Positions 47,760 to 59,403 of a stretch of DNA of 64,000 nucleotides are shown one piece after another. Each line of letters begins with the position of its first letter. The first letter of the stretch is position 1. Source of the stretch: Nyssa sinensis. Lineage: Eukaryota > Streptophyta > Magnoliopsida > Cornales > Nyssaceae. The notes under the pieces are model-generated. The model saw only the letters and a program-made list of their open reading frames with translations. It had not been told where the DNA came from and ran no database searches. The translations under genes were made by a program, and so were the position numbers. The DNA lies in contig CM018051.1 in NCBI GenBank assembly GCA_008638375.1, forward strand, positions 30,636,740 through 30,700,739, written 5' to 3'.

Positions 47760-48756
47760 GAACTAAAAACAAAGAATGTACCTCAAACCACAAGAGGTTC
47801 GGAAGTAGATGCCTCAGGTGCAGCCACTGTATAAACACGACTTTGGGTAGTATGACTCTGCCTATCTCCTCCCCTCTGCCCGGGGATTCTAATACTCTAC
47901 ACTGAGGGTGCAGACTGAAAATGAGGCACTGTAGGTCCATAGTCTAACTATGGTAGTGGTTGTAATGTCTGAATTGGCTGATGATGAGACGGTCTCTGCG
48001 AGCCCCGTGAAGTCTGTCCCTGAGGACAGTTGACCCTAACATGTCTTGACTGGTGGCACGTAAAACAAAGCCGTGGGGCTCCCCACTCTTGACTTTGTGC
48101 TTGGGGTGAAAATGACATCAAACTCGGCCCAGACTTGTACCTCTGACTGGAATCTCTCTATGGGCAATCGGCCACTCTATGGCTTGGCTGTCTACACCGG
48201 TAACATCTAATGGGTCCTTAAGATACCCCCTCCCGAGGAGCAATAGTCAGAGTGGGCTGAGGTGCTAATGGCTGACTGGGTCTCTACGATGTCGATATGG
48301 AAGAGGCATCAGCTTGAAACCTCTTCAATGATCTCCCACCAGTGTGAGTCAGAGTAGGCATAGTAGACTGAGCATGTGTGGGCATCTGTGCTGTGGCCAT
48401 CCTGCCCTAGGTCTGGGACTCTCTAATCCTCCTAATTTCAGTCAACTCTCTCTCAACCCTATGGCCCTGATCATTGTCTCCTCATAGGTCTCTACAATGT
48501 GGCCTGACAACTGCTCTCTAATAGAGGCCTTCAGCCCCTTGAGAAAATGAAAAATCCTCAGATGCTCATCTCTAATGATGTGTGGGGCAAATCTCCCCAG
48601 TGCCGTAAATCGGGACTCGTACTGAGTCACTGTCATATCCCTCTGGGTAAGTGCCTCAAACTCCTCCCTAAGTTCAGCCCTGGCAGTCTCGGGAAAATAG
48701 TGGTCATAGAACATGGCCACAAAAGCATATTTATGTCGACAAGTCACACTCCACAA
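47760..48756 (-). pseudogene. gag: E1 gag relic with two zinc knuckles and a protease stub
   Basis: The frame 48756-48442 contains the capsid-type core YFPETARAELREEFEALTQ, continuing MTVTQYESRFTALGRFAP and LRIFHFLKGLKASIREQL, characteristic of Tekay/Del gag. In another frame lie two intact CX2CX4HX4C knuckles, CYRCRQPSHRVADC (48205-48164) and CFTCHQSRHVRVNC (48067-48026), 46 codons apart and in frame with each other. Further on, RVYTVAAPEASTSEPLVV*GTFFVFSSW matches the lead-in to the aspartic protease, but the D-(S/T)-G active site never appears. A frameshift separates the capsid core from the knuckles, and a stop breaks the protease stub. Gag would package the RNA. This copy cannot. Confidence 0.88.
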
Positions 48757-49748
48757 GCAACCATTTTTTTTTTCAACAGGTTATGACACACCTGTCTAAT
48801 CGACACTTATGTGACTAACGTCCCCCATCCTTATCTGTTGGTTACACTAACCAGCTAACACTGAGTTCTAACATAGCTCTTTACCATGAAGAATTTACTT
48901 AAACAATACAATATACACATACTCCAATCAATGCTAGCGTTCAACTAGCCTACCAACACTCAACTCCTAGTGAACACTATCTAAAACAATACATCTCTCC
49001 ACAAACAGGGCTGAACACAAGAACATCACTAAAAATTTAAAGATAAACACTCTAAATAGCCATCTATACACAAAAATCTCCACAAGTCCAAATCCTTATT
49101 GTAACATGTTAAGGTTTGATGTGTCTTTTATTATTTCTTACTTTTATAGCTAGGTGATAACCCTTCATGGATCAGAGCTCCCTTTGTTACTGGTTGATGG
49201 GGCGCCATCCATCAACTGTAACTCAAGACCTGAGACCAATCCAGTCTGTATAAACATCATAGTCATAGTACGGTAATCCATGAATATCGGGTACTAACCT
49301 AGCACACATATACAAAATCTACAAACAACAGTCAACAGTTAATACATATCCCCCTAAATAAGCACTCAACCACAGAACCCATCATAAAAATATACATATA
49401 CATGAATGAACACAGCAAACCAAGTAGATAACTAGATCTATAACCTATCTCATAAATTACTAGGCATACCGCCTACTATATAAATAACTAAATACACGAC
49501 TTACATTACAAACAACTAGGCACACGGCCTATCCCACCAATATACGGTCTATCACATAGACAGGAATTTCCAATCTTAGTCAACCAATACATCCAACAAC
49601 CACGTACCCCCAGTCAATCAGGAAATCAATTATAATCCATACTCGTGCACACCAGTGCAACCTAAGTACCTAAGACGTACCACTCAAACTTACCCAACTA
49701 AACTAAAAGTCTAACTTCTCCCACTGTCCCTTATGTATTCGAACCTAG

Positions 49749-49760
49749 GCTCTGATACCA
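49749..49760 (-). promoter_or_regulatory. E1 primer binding site (initiator tRNA-Met)
   Basis: Minus-strand TGGTATCAGAGC starts 3 bases inside the 5' LTR end. It is complementary to the 3' end of plant initiator tRNA-Met, the usual primer for gypsy reverse transcription. Confidence 0.93.
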
Positions 49761-49763
49761 CGT

Positions 49764-51623
49764 TGTCACGCCCCGAGTTTCCAACCGAACCCGAGGACAC
49801 GACTAAAGCGAAATAAAGGAAGAAAATAAATAGACTAATAAACAAATAAAAGATAATTCCTCTAATTTAGATACAAGCACACATGCATTCCTGTTTTATA
49901 AAATTTCGGCAGAACCTCCTGTGTTTTCTAAGCCTTTTCTCACCTAATAACATGCATCAATATACATACATAAATAACTGTACATTCCATCCTCCCTCGA
50001 TGGCCATAATTCATAAAAATTAAACACGCATTCTTTTCCTTTAACGTATATACATATGAGATACACTCAATAGTTATCTTCTACATACTATTTGGGTTTA
50101 AGCCCTTATATTACAAAAGTATACCCCAAGGGCTAAATACTCTTCCAAATTTATTTCCTCTCCTTTCTCCAAGACTTCATCAAGTCCCACGTATCAGGAG
50201 CTTTATCTGAAACCTGTGCCCACGAATGGGTCAGTGCCAACATGCTGGTATGATATAATACTAATGTAAGGAACAAAATGTAAGGCGTGGGATGTGCATG
50301 TGTACATTTATCTCTACATGCTTTCTAAATCATCCTAGCAGTGTAATGACAATAATCCACATGCCTTCCAGATTACTCAAACAATGCAATAGGAATAATC
50401 CACATGCTATCCCAATCATCCTAATAATGTAACGATAGTAATCCACATATCATCCAAATCATCCAAATAATGTAACAGCAGTAATCCAAATGTCATCCAA
50501 TCATTCAAACAATATAACAGCAAGAATTCCCATGTCTGTGCAATGTGATGACAATGCGCATAATGCACCCACACAAACTCTATGCCACATCCATGTCAAC
50601 TCTATGCATATCATGTCAACTCTATGCCATGTCCATGCCTCATTTTACGGACCTTCCCTGAAGGACATGAGTAACCAAGTATGCCTTATTTTACGGACCT
50701 TCCCCAAAGGACATGAGTAACCAAGTATGTCTCATTTTACGGACCTTCCCCGAAGGACATGAGTAACCAAGTATGTCTCATTTTATGGATCTTCCTCGAA
50801 GGACACGAGTAACCAAGTATGTCTCATTTTACGGACCTTCCCCGAACCAACACACTGCACCGCTACTGCCACTCTCTTCCTATTTCAGTTTCCCCCCTGT
50901 TCCAACGATACACAAACACACACACACACACACAGATATACATATATGCACACTTGGGTCTACAGCGCACCCAAAAATCCTAGAATTCTCTCCACTCCGT
51001 CTCTCCCTTTCTCCTTATTTCACGCAACCTGCGCCGCCCCATGTTTCTTTCTCTCGGTTTCTTTCCCAGCAGCTTCCTCGAAGCTTCCCTCATTTCTTTT
51101 GGTTTCTCTTTTCCTTTTTCCTTGATATTTTATATACATATTAAGACACATGATTCTCCTACTGCCGACACACACAATGGCCCACACATACACGGTACAC
51201 ATCACCAACCCATTCCTCTTTTCCTTTTTCTTATCTATTCTTTATTTATTTATTTACTTTATATATTTTTTTCCTAGCTTTTTCAAGATGCTTTTCCAAT
51301 TTCTCCATATATACATATATATATATATATCTCAGTTTATTTTATTTAATCATTTTACTTCATTTTTATTTATTGTCACATTATTTTAAAATTTTATTTC
51401 TTTCATTTCTTACAATATTAAATCACAACTCACCAATAAAGCCGGGGATTTATTCTACCACTATTGGGTCCCTGTTAATAGCTTATTTATTTTCACGTAA
51501 TTTTCATAGTCTAACTTGAATAAAATAAAACTAAAAATAAATAAATAGATAATTATTAAAGACATGTAAATATTACTCTATCACAAAAAAAAAAAAATTA
51601 TCTCCATTTTTCAGGTCTCTACA
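49764..51623 (-). repeat. E1 5' LTR, 1.86 kb
   Basis: TGTCACGCCCCGAGTTTCC to GGTCTCTACA. Twin of 44800-46671. Includes the minisatellite at 50641-50848. Confidence 0.92.
50641..50848. repeat. 46-bp minisatellite, E1 5' LTR
   Basis: Units start exactly 46 bases apart at 50641, 50687, 50733, 50779 and 50825. Same unit and similar copy number as in the other LTR, so the array existed before E1 inserted. Confidence 0.92.
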
Positions 51624-54600
51624 CCAACATGCATAAAATTTGTATGCATCATCAAGTGTCTGCCTATAATATTTCACGACTCAAGTCTAGTACTATGTAC
51701 AATAGGAGATATATAACACTCAGGCTATGAGAATCTAGTAATAGTATGTAATACAGTCATCTCAATATAATTATAATCTTATCCGTCCTCAGGCGATGAG
51801 GAAACATTGTTTATGTTTGTTATAATATGCGTTGGATATATTGTTCATTCATATTTTAACTCTTGAGGGCACCATGGCCCTTAATACTTGGGTTTTATAT
51901 CGATTATTTAAGTTCTCTAAGGTTAATTATACACTAGTCTATGCACCAAGTGCCTGTTTTTTCAAACAGATATTAAAATTATGTTTCTGGGCCTTAAAAG
52001 CCTTAAGGTGGTCCTATCCCGATGATTTTATCTTATTTGAATGTGTTTTAAACTCATAAGGGAATTTTTATAATTTTATCGGACATGTTTCACAACTACT
52101 GAGACTATCTCACAAAGCAAACCTTAAATCAGATCCAAAAGGTCCAAAATAAGGTAGGTATTTCTTAGAATTTAATTCCCTTTTTGATATCTATCATATG
52201 CCCAATGGCATTATTGTAATTTTTTACCAAACTACTTTCATGTTTATCAAGACTCTATCTTGTCAAACGAACCTCGGAATCGGTTTAGAAGGTCCAAAAA
52301 TCTCAAAGGTACTCTTATTGTATTTTATTAATTCTTCTATATATCCGCTCTATAGCTAGAGGCATCATCATAATTTTTATACATTCATGTGGAATCAACA
52401 AGGGGCATCATAGAGATCCAAAAACCTTAGAAACCCCCTTTCTGAATTTCAATTAGGCATTTAATTAATCAATTTAATTCTAAGGGCATCATTGTTATTT
52501 TACCAATTTAGGTAGAACTACCACCGGGTACTAATTTGTCCAATCTGACGTTATATTTGAATTTGGGGCGTTTAAAAACCTTGGACACGCCCTTTCTGTA
52601 ATTTAGTTTACATTTTAATTAATTGTTTTAATCCCATGGGCATTTTCTTCATTTTATAATTATGTACAAGGCCACCCCAAGTCCCCAAATGTCCAAATAG
52701 ATCTCACCATTGAGTTAGGAATGCCTAAAAATGTTGAGTATGCCCTTTTTTACATTTTAATTGGCTTTATTTTTAATTTTATAAATTAGTGGTTCTAATT
52801 TCTCTTAAAATAGTCCATCAATTTGTAATTATTTCAAATTAAGCAGTTCTTTTTTAATTTCAGAAATTTCAAGTTCTTATCCCAACACCTAAATAGTCTA
52901 GATTCAATTTAGCTCTCAAGTTTTGAAATAGGGATAGTCATATTCTAATTCTAATCTAATTTAATACTTCAATTTTTCCAAAACTAAATAGGCCCCCAGG
53001 CCCAAGGCTCAATGGGCCAGACCCAAACCCGTGACCCGACCCAATTTGACCATCGACTCGTCAATAGTCAATCCTTAATTGGTTGACCAGTCAAAGCTGG
53101 AGTTGACTACCGTCGGTGAGTCGCTAGTCACTTTCTTCAGCAAGCTCACTGGAAAATTACAAAAAACTAAAATTTTTTGGCTCATTTTTCTCACCGTTTC
53201 TATCCTTCCAACATCTTAAAACATCATATAGTGTTCCTAGTGATCCATTACATGGATTACAACTGACAAAGGCCAAGATTTTCAAACTCCTCAATTTGTG
53301 GCCATGCTTGCCCAAAATACAGTCTAGTCGTCCAGTATAAAGGTTTGGTTGTCCAGACGAGAGAAATGGTCATTCGCCAATCAGAGCCTACTGAGATTCA
53401 AGGAGCACTTGGTCTATCGTCTGGACTTTGTGTGGTGGTTGTTCACCAGATCACAAGCGAACGTTTGGTTCTGTTAGTCACCTATTAAACTTCTTGTTCT
53501 TCATCAATTTCGTCAATTTTTCCATCCTACTTCATGTACACATAGAGATGCATATATCTACGCACTATCATACGTACACATGTATATGCACGCACAATAA
53601 CAAGTATACAATATATATATATATATATAATATTATACATGAACTAAATAAAAGGTTCACAAGTCCCTACTTGTTTTGATTTTAGAGAGAGAAAATCCTG
53701 AAGAGAGAGAAATCTTTGAAAAGACCATTCATGGCTGCCAAGAGTATGTCCAACCTCCCTGCCTTTTCTTCCCCCTCTTCTCATTTTTCCTCGTTCTTCC
53801 TTCTTTCTTCTTTTACATTTTTTATCCTTCTTATTCCTTTCCTTCTTCTTCCTCTTCTTATTATGGTTTTTGGTTTTACAATGTGTGTGCTTCACACACA
53901 CGCATTGTATAACACACAACACTCCCAAGCCAATCTTTGGCCATGGATACTCTACTAACTAACCACATAAAGCCATGTGTCCAAGCTAATAACTATCTAC
54001 TAAACTTCTTTTGGAAGCTTTGCATAGTTTCCAAAGCGTCACGTGGCCAGTTAGCCAAATGTGTGTGCGCACATGCGCCTGATAGTCAACTATTTCAGAA
54101 TCGCACCATAATTGACGTGCTAGCTAAATTTGATGTACTAATTCCAAGTATGCAGTCCATTTTTTCACATTCAATCATTAAAATTGTCTTCTTATTTATG
54201 TCTTGTATTTGACTATGTAGCCCTCACACCAGTCCTGGATAAATTACTAAAATTTCATTTTAGCTCCTTTACATCGTATATGGTATTGATCAATCAATTT
54301 AGCAATTCAGTTGATGTATTTTTAATTAGTTAATTATTTGACATCAATTTAGACTAAAAAATTACCAAATTTCTCTTTGAGAATTTTCTAAGTCATTACA
54401 TGTGGCATAAAAATAGGATCTTAAATTTCCAATTGTGTCACATGCAATTGCATGGCTTATAAATGGTGGATTTTGGTTGGTAGATGAAAGGATGACCATT
54501 GGCTAATACACACACACACAGACACCCTATAATACCTTGACCCTATTACTATTTACAAAAGTAGTCTAAATTCAAATATAGCAATCACATTAAAAAAAAT

Positions 54601-54784
54601 GAAAACCATATAACGTGAAACCAAATTTTGATAAGAAATGTGTAAGATATCCTACACTTGTATACACATAAGCATACCTAGATGTACAATATTATATAAA
54701 AAATGCAAAATAATATATAAATATGTAAAGGTTCAACTATACGCTATATAAGTCATAAGCTACCTTGGTAGTTTCAATGTTACA

Positions 54785-55282
54785 GGATCATTTTGTGATT
54801 TTTTTGAGGCTGCGATTCATCCGATCTTCTTCAATGTCTCCGACAGATAGTGCTGAATTTTGGAGTTGTGCTTTAATGTGGCCCTTAGGCAACTCCTCAA
54901 CACCCAAAACATGGCCCTTTGAATGGAACCCTAAGCAGTACTAGGTTGCCTCTAGTTTGGCAATTTTTTAGCTTACATATGTGATGAAGGCTACAATGGG
55001 CTTCTAAACAAGATGAGGATAGCAAATTAAAAAATGATATGGGGTACTTATACTCTTTGTTGGTAAGTAAGTGATAAGGTAACTACTAGGAGAATTAAAA
55101 ATCCAAAAATACGGCATTCTACTCTTAATTGGGGGCAAGTATTTTACTTTTAATTGTGTGGTTGCCCCTAATTTGTGCTTCATGATGATATAAGGGAAAA
55201 ATTGATGTCATAGTTTTTGATTTAGGGGCTGTATTAGTGAAGATTCTTTCATCCTTCCCATGGCTCATTTAAGGGCTATTAC
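54785..55282. other. Spacer without recognisable gene, right of K1
   Basis: No long reading frame. It contains gcccttaggcaactcctc and similar text of unknown origin. It would be continuous with 38775 if K1 is removed. Its right edge attac is the left target-site copy of N1. Confidence 0.4.
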
Positions 55283-57689
55283 TGTCACATCGCATGACCC
55301 ACCCTGTGCAGATTAGGTGACGCAACTTGGCCCAAGGGCCGATAACAGAGTCGGGTAGTAGTGCAACATAATATAATAAATTAAAAGAGTGCAGAGGCGT
55401 TAAGAAAAATGCACAACCATCTAACTAGAGCTTCTAAACCTGTTAAATATTTTTTAAAAAACATAAACATATTACATAGCCATTGTTTCTGTAGAAGTAA
55501 ATTATATATGTTATCCCACACATAACCACAAAGGTATGGACATTCTATATGTCCTGACATTCTAACTTTTGCTTGCTAGAGGCCTGTCTCTAGCTAACTA
55601 CCCTAAAACAAAAATAGTACCAAAAAGGGTGAGGTTCTAGATCTTCTCTACCAAAATGGGCAAGGTCCTCACTTGTTGTCATCGCCTAAAAAGACGTGGG
55701 TAAAACTTATGTGAGCTTTATGAAAAGACCGTGAGTAATTCTGGTACCTTGTCATGGATTTTCAACTAATAGTGGTTTAAGTATAAGAAAGTTTATAAAA
55801 GTGATCACTAACAATTGTTCGCATAATTTAAAACACAGAATTCAGAATCATTGAATCATAAAACACGAAGCATTCAGGGCATTCGAGTAAAGCATTTAAT
55901 TTCTAAAATACAAAACAAGAGGATTCAATTTTTTATTATAATTAGAAACATAAATCCTTTAAATCATGAAATATGAGGATATAAATCATGTTCAGAGTAA
56001 TGGGGGTTAAACCTTCAACCATTCTACAATGTTACATCTTTTCACTTTACGCAAGAGTTCGTATCAATCCAGTCTTTAAGCTTAATAGGTGGTCAATATA
56101 TTATATATATTACCCCAAACACGAGGGATCTCTTGCCTTCTACCAAGCGCTAGATGAACGAGTCCCGAAGGATTCAATAATTTCGAGTGCTTATGCATTA
56201 CTTATCTTGTCTTGCCAGTTCGCAAATAGGAAGTATTTAAAATATTATTTTTCAACATAGATGCTTTTCAAGAGTAGAAAAACATTGCTGAAATGCGAAA
56301 CATTCACTTTCAAAGAAGATATTTAACACAACTTTGAAATCAAAGATAGACATGCGAAAGTAAAAATCTTATAAAAAAAATTGGCATTTAAAATAAATAC
56401 ATTTGCAGTTCACGATAGTAGTTTGAAAATAAAACATGTAGCATGTTGAAACATGAGTTACATAAATACAGAAATTTTAATTAAAACATTTTAGTGATCA
56501 TGGAGTTAAATTCTTCACTTCAAAGCACCTTGGGTTTCGGGATTCATGCTACTGGTTGGCTTTTCCTTTTTCTTTTGTAGTTCTTAAAAATAAAATTCAC
56601 AGAAGTTTATTAATTTCATATTAAACTTAAGTTACTACCTAGTCGGTGTTCTTAATTTATTCTTAGACTCATTAATTGCTAATCTCTTAGAATAAGTCTT
56701 GTTTCTTTTAATCAGGTCTATTTGTAGTTAAGTCTTACTCTTAGAGGTAGTTTAGTAACTTACATTTTCATGTTTCCTATTTTCCAGTACCTAATTTGGT
56801 TATATGAACCTCACCATTGGGTCTAAAACGTCGAAGAAAGTCAAAATAGACCCTTTCAGACATTCAACTGGCTTCGGGCATCATTAAGGGCATAATGGTC
56901 ATTATTGCATTTTACATGTCCTAATTTTTAGGATTTCATTTCATAAAATGGACCCCGCCATTGCGTCCAGAATGTCGAAAAATGTCAGGGTAGACACCCC
57001 TTTTATCTTATTCGGACATGGTAACATTCAATTTTATTAAATTAAATTAATTTAATTTAATTTAATATAATACATATATATATATATATACTTACATATT
57101 TCATTAAAATATATACACGTGTGGTGGAGTGGCATAGTGGCCACGCGTGTGTGCATAAGTGTCTCACATGTGAGAGGTTTGGTGTAACACCCCAACCTAA
57201 TAAAATAAGGGTTGTTGTGTTTAAATGTTAATGTCTGAATATTATCAATAAATGGAATTAAAAGTCACTGAGATAGAGTTTATGTAATATGTCAAAAACT
57301 ACATTAATGAAAGACTTTTTTGAAGCTGTCAAACACTATTATGAACTAAATTTGGAAATATAATATAACCACGTGAGGACTTAACTTAACCATGGTTAAT
57401 AGGGCCAAATGGAACACATCGATAACCAAATAATAATACCAAACATGTATGTGAACAACAATAGTGTGTGGACAATATTCGACTATACAATGTGTATACT
57501 TGTGTTAGTATGCATTAGTGCCGTGTGAATAAGGGAATAACTGAAGAAATGTGATATGTTTGTGCAATAATGCATGTGTGCAGCAATACATGTGAGAAGT
57601 GTCTTTGTGCTCAAATATGTGTAAACATGTGTGTGTGTTATTGTAGATTAGTGGATCGGCTGAATATGGGGGACAACAGATAGTGGGAT

Positions 57690-57721
<32 letters not shown>

Positions 57722-59403
57722 AAGCTGTATGTATAAATATGGGTATATATATATACATATGATGTACATGTGTAACCAAACCAAGGAGGGTGTCACACCC
57801 CGAATTTTCATAAACCCAGGGAGTGAGTGAAATGAATTTATTAACTAAAAAAATAAATAAATAAATTTAAAGCATCCTTTAATTTTCAGCATAAAAATTC
57901 ATTATTCCATACTCTAAGGTCATTAACCAACATAAAAAAAAAAAAATTGAGAATCATTTGAATCCATTCTGAAAACTTTGTTTAGGCCTTTATACCTTTC
58001 ATGGTCAATTTCACCCAAACATATTTGGAGTCTCAAAGTGAAATTATTTTTAAACAAAAGTACTCGTCGAGACAATCAGTTTAGACTTTTGAATCACTCA
58101 ATTCAAATTTAAAATGAATTTATATAAAAATCGAAAAGTTTGAAACAATCCAAATTTTTTTTTTTTTTCGGATGAACAGTAATCTGAGAAACCAGTAGCT
58201 AAAAGTGAACAATAACATTGAAAGTTACTGTTCACCTGGAGCAAAAATTCAACTTCAGAAAAATGCTGCGCCGAACCCCTTGATTCAAATCGATGTTTCT
58301 CTCAATCTACAGATCCAAATGTAATGAAATCTGTGCCAAAATATTTGTCATTGAGTCTAGTTTCTATACCTTTTTGAATCACTCAAACAGTCTATGTAGA
58401 ACTCAAGTTATGATGAAAACACTACCCATAGGTCAGATTTTGCACACTTGAAGCAAAATCAATATAACTTTCTCGTTTTAAAAGCTTTCAAAGTCCATGA
58501 TATAAAAAAGGAAAGCTAAGAGATAGAACTATCTATAAATGTAAGGCACTTTAATTAATTCAAAAGGACCAAAAAGTTATAGTCCCACGAAGTAGGATGA
58601 TCTGTCGAAATGATTTTGTAGAATCGAAATTAAGGCATGTTGTATGCCGTTTGACATTCCTTCTAATTATTCAAGCTATTTAACTCCAAATTTTTAACCA
58701 TTTTTCTCACTTATTCATGGGCATTTTACACACCTAATGGCCCTTTTTAAGTCACAAAATTTTGACATAACCTCCTTTGTTTTCTATGTCTTTTTTCCAC
58801 CTAATATACATGATACATTTTACAATTACGGGTTTGCACATTCTATCCTCACTCGATGGCCACAATCTCATTGAATTTAAATATACATTATTTAAATATA
58901 TATACAATTCATCACACCTACACATATGCTTGGACTTTAAAGGTCACATCATTATACTCATTACAACATATAAGGTCTTTTCCATTCTTTTCATAATACA
59001 CAAGTTTTCTACAATACCATTTCATATAGTTTAGGGTTTATGCCCTAGTACAACATCAAAATAATGCCCCAAGGGCCGAAAAATCCACCATGGTCCACAT
59101 CCCCTATATCCTTCAAGACTTCTTCAAGTCTTCAAGTGTCGGGGGCCTCATGTGTAATATGATATCCCACAAATGGGTCAGCTCAACTGCTGGTATGACA
59201 TAATGCTAATGCAAGGAACAAAATTAAGGTGTGGCATGTGCAAGTGTACATTTATAATCTACATGCCTTCCAATTCCTTAACACAACACAAAGGAAATAT
59301 GCGTGACACACCCATGCAAACTCTATGCCACACCCATGTCTCGTTTATGGATCATTCCCGATGGATCCATGAATACCAATGTAATGGCCAAATTTTGGGT
59401 TTT

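Larger units (their letters stand above)
44800..51623 (-). mobile_element. E1: two-LTR gypsy element lacking pol, 6.8 kb
   Basis: On the minus strand: 5' LTR (51623-49764), spacer of 3 bases, PBS matching initiator tRNA-Met (TGGTATCAGAGC), gag relic with two zinc knuckles, the start of protease, non-coding DNA, polypurine tract (46684-46672), and 3' LTR (46671-44800). RT, RNase H and integrase are absent, so it could only have moved with proteins supplied by another element. The flanks ttaac (44795-44799) and ccaac (51624-51628) agree at 3 of 5 bases, an imperfect target duplication. Inserted in S8. Confidence 0.88.
39192..54400 (-). mobile_element. Solo LTR S8 (own length about 4.1 kb), perfect TSD
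   Basis: The left end TGTCATGACCCTAACC and right end TTCTAAGTCATTACA are flanked by exact tgtgg at 39187-39191 and 54401-54405. Its own sequence is 39192-39936, 44230-44799 and about 51629-54400. It contains a 184-bp tandem duplication, weakened copies of the hairpin module (about 52268 and 52700), pyrimidine-rich DNA at 53750-53870 and a (TA)n at 53613-53632. No coding region. It hosts S9 and E1. Confidence 0.85.
38776..54784. mobile_element. K1: tentative short element, own length about 0.8 kb
   Basis: The ends TGTAACAT (38776) and ATGTTACA (54784) are an exact 8-bp inverted pair. The flanks read cagga on the left and, overlapping the last two element bases, cagga on the right (54783-54787). 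Either the element ends two bases earlier with a 5-bp duplication, or it has a 3-bp duplication, gga. Its own sequence is 38776-39191 plus 54406-54784, with no coding region. It could be a short solo LTR or a small non-autonomous transposon. The identification rests only on the termini. Confidence 0.35.

Noticed and set aside
50641..50848. CRISPR-like array
   Set aside because: Contiguous head-to-tail 46-bp units without unique spacers, inside a plant LTR, and duplicated in the other LTR.
55988..56260. 90-codon frame as a gene
   Set aside because: Lies in N1 LTR sequence, has no recognised domain, and corresponds to non-coding positions of related LTRs.
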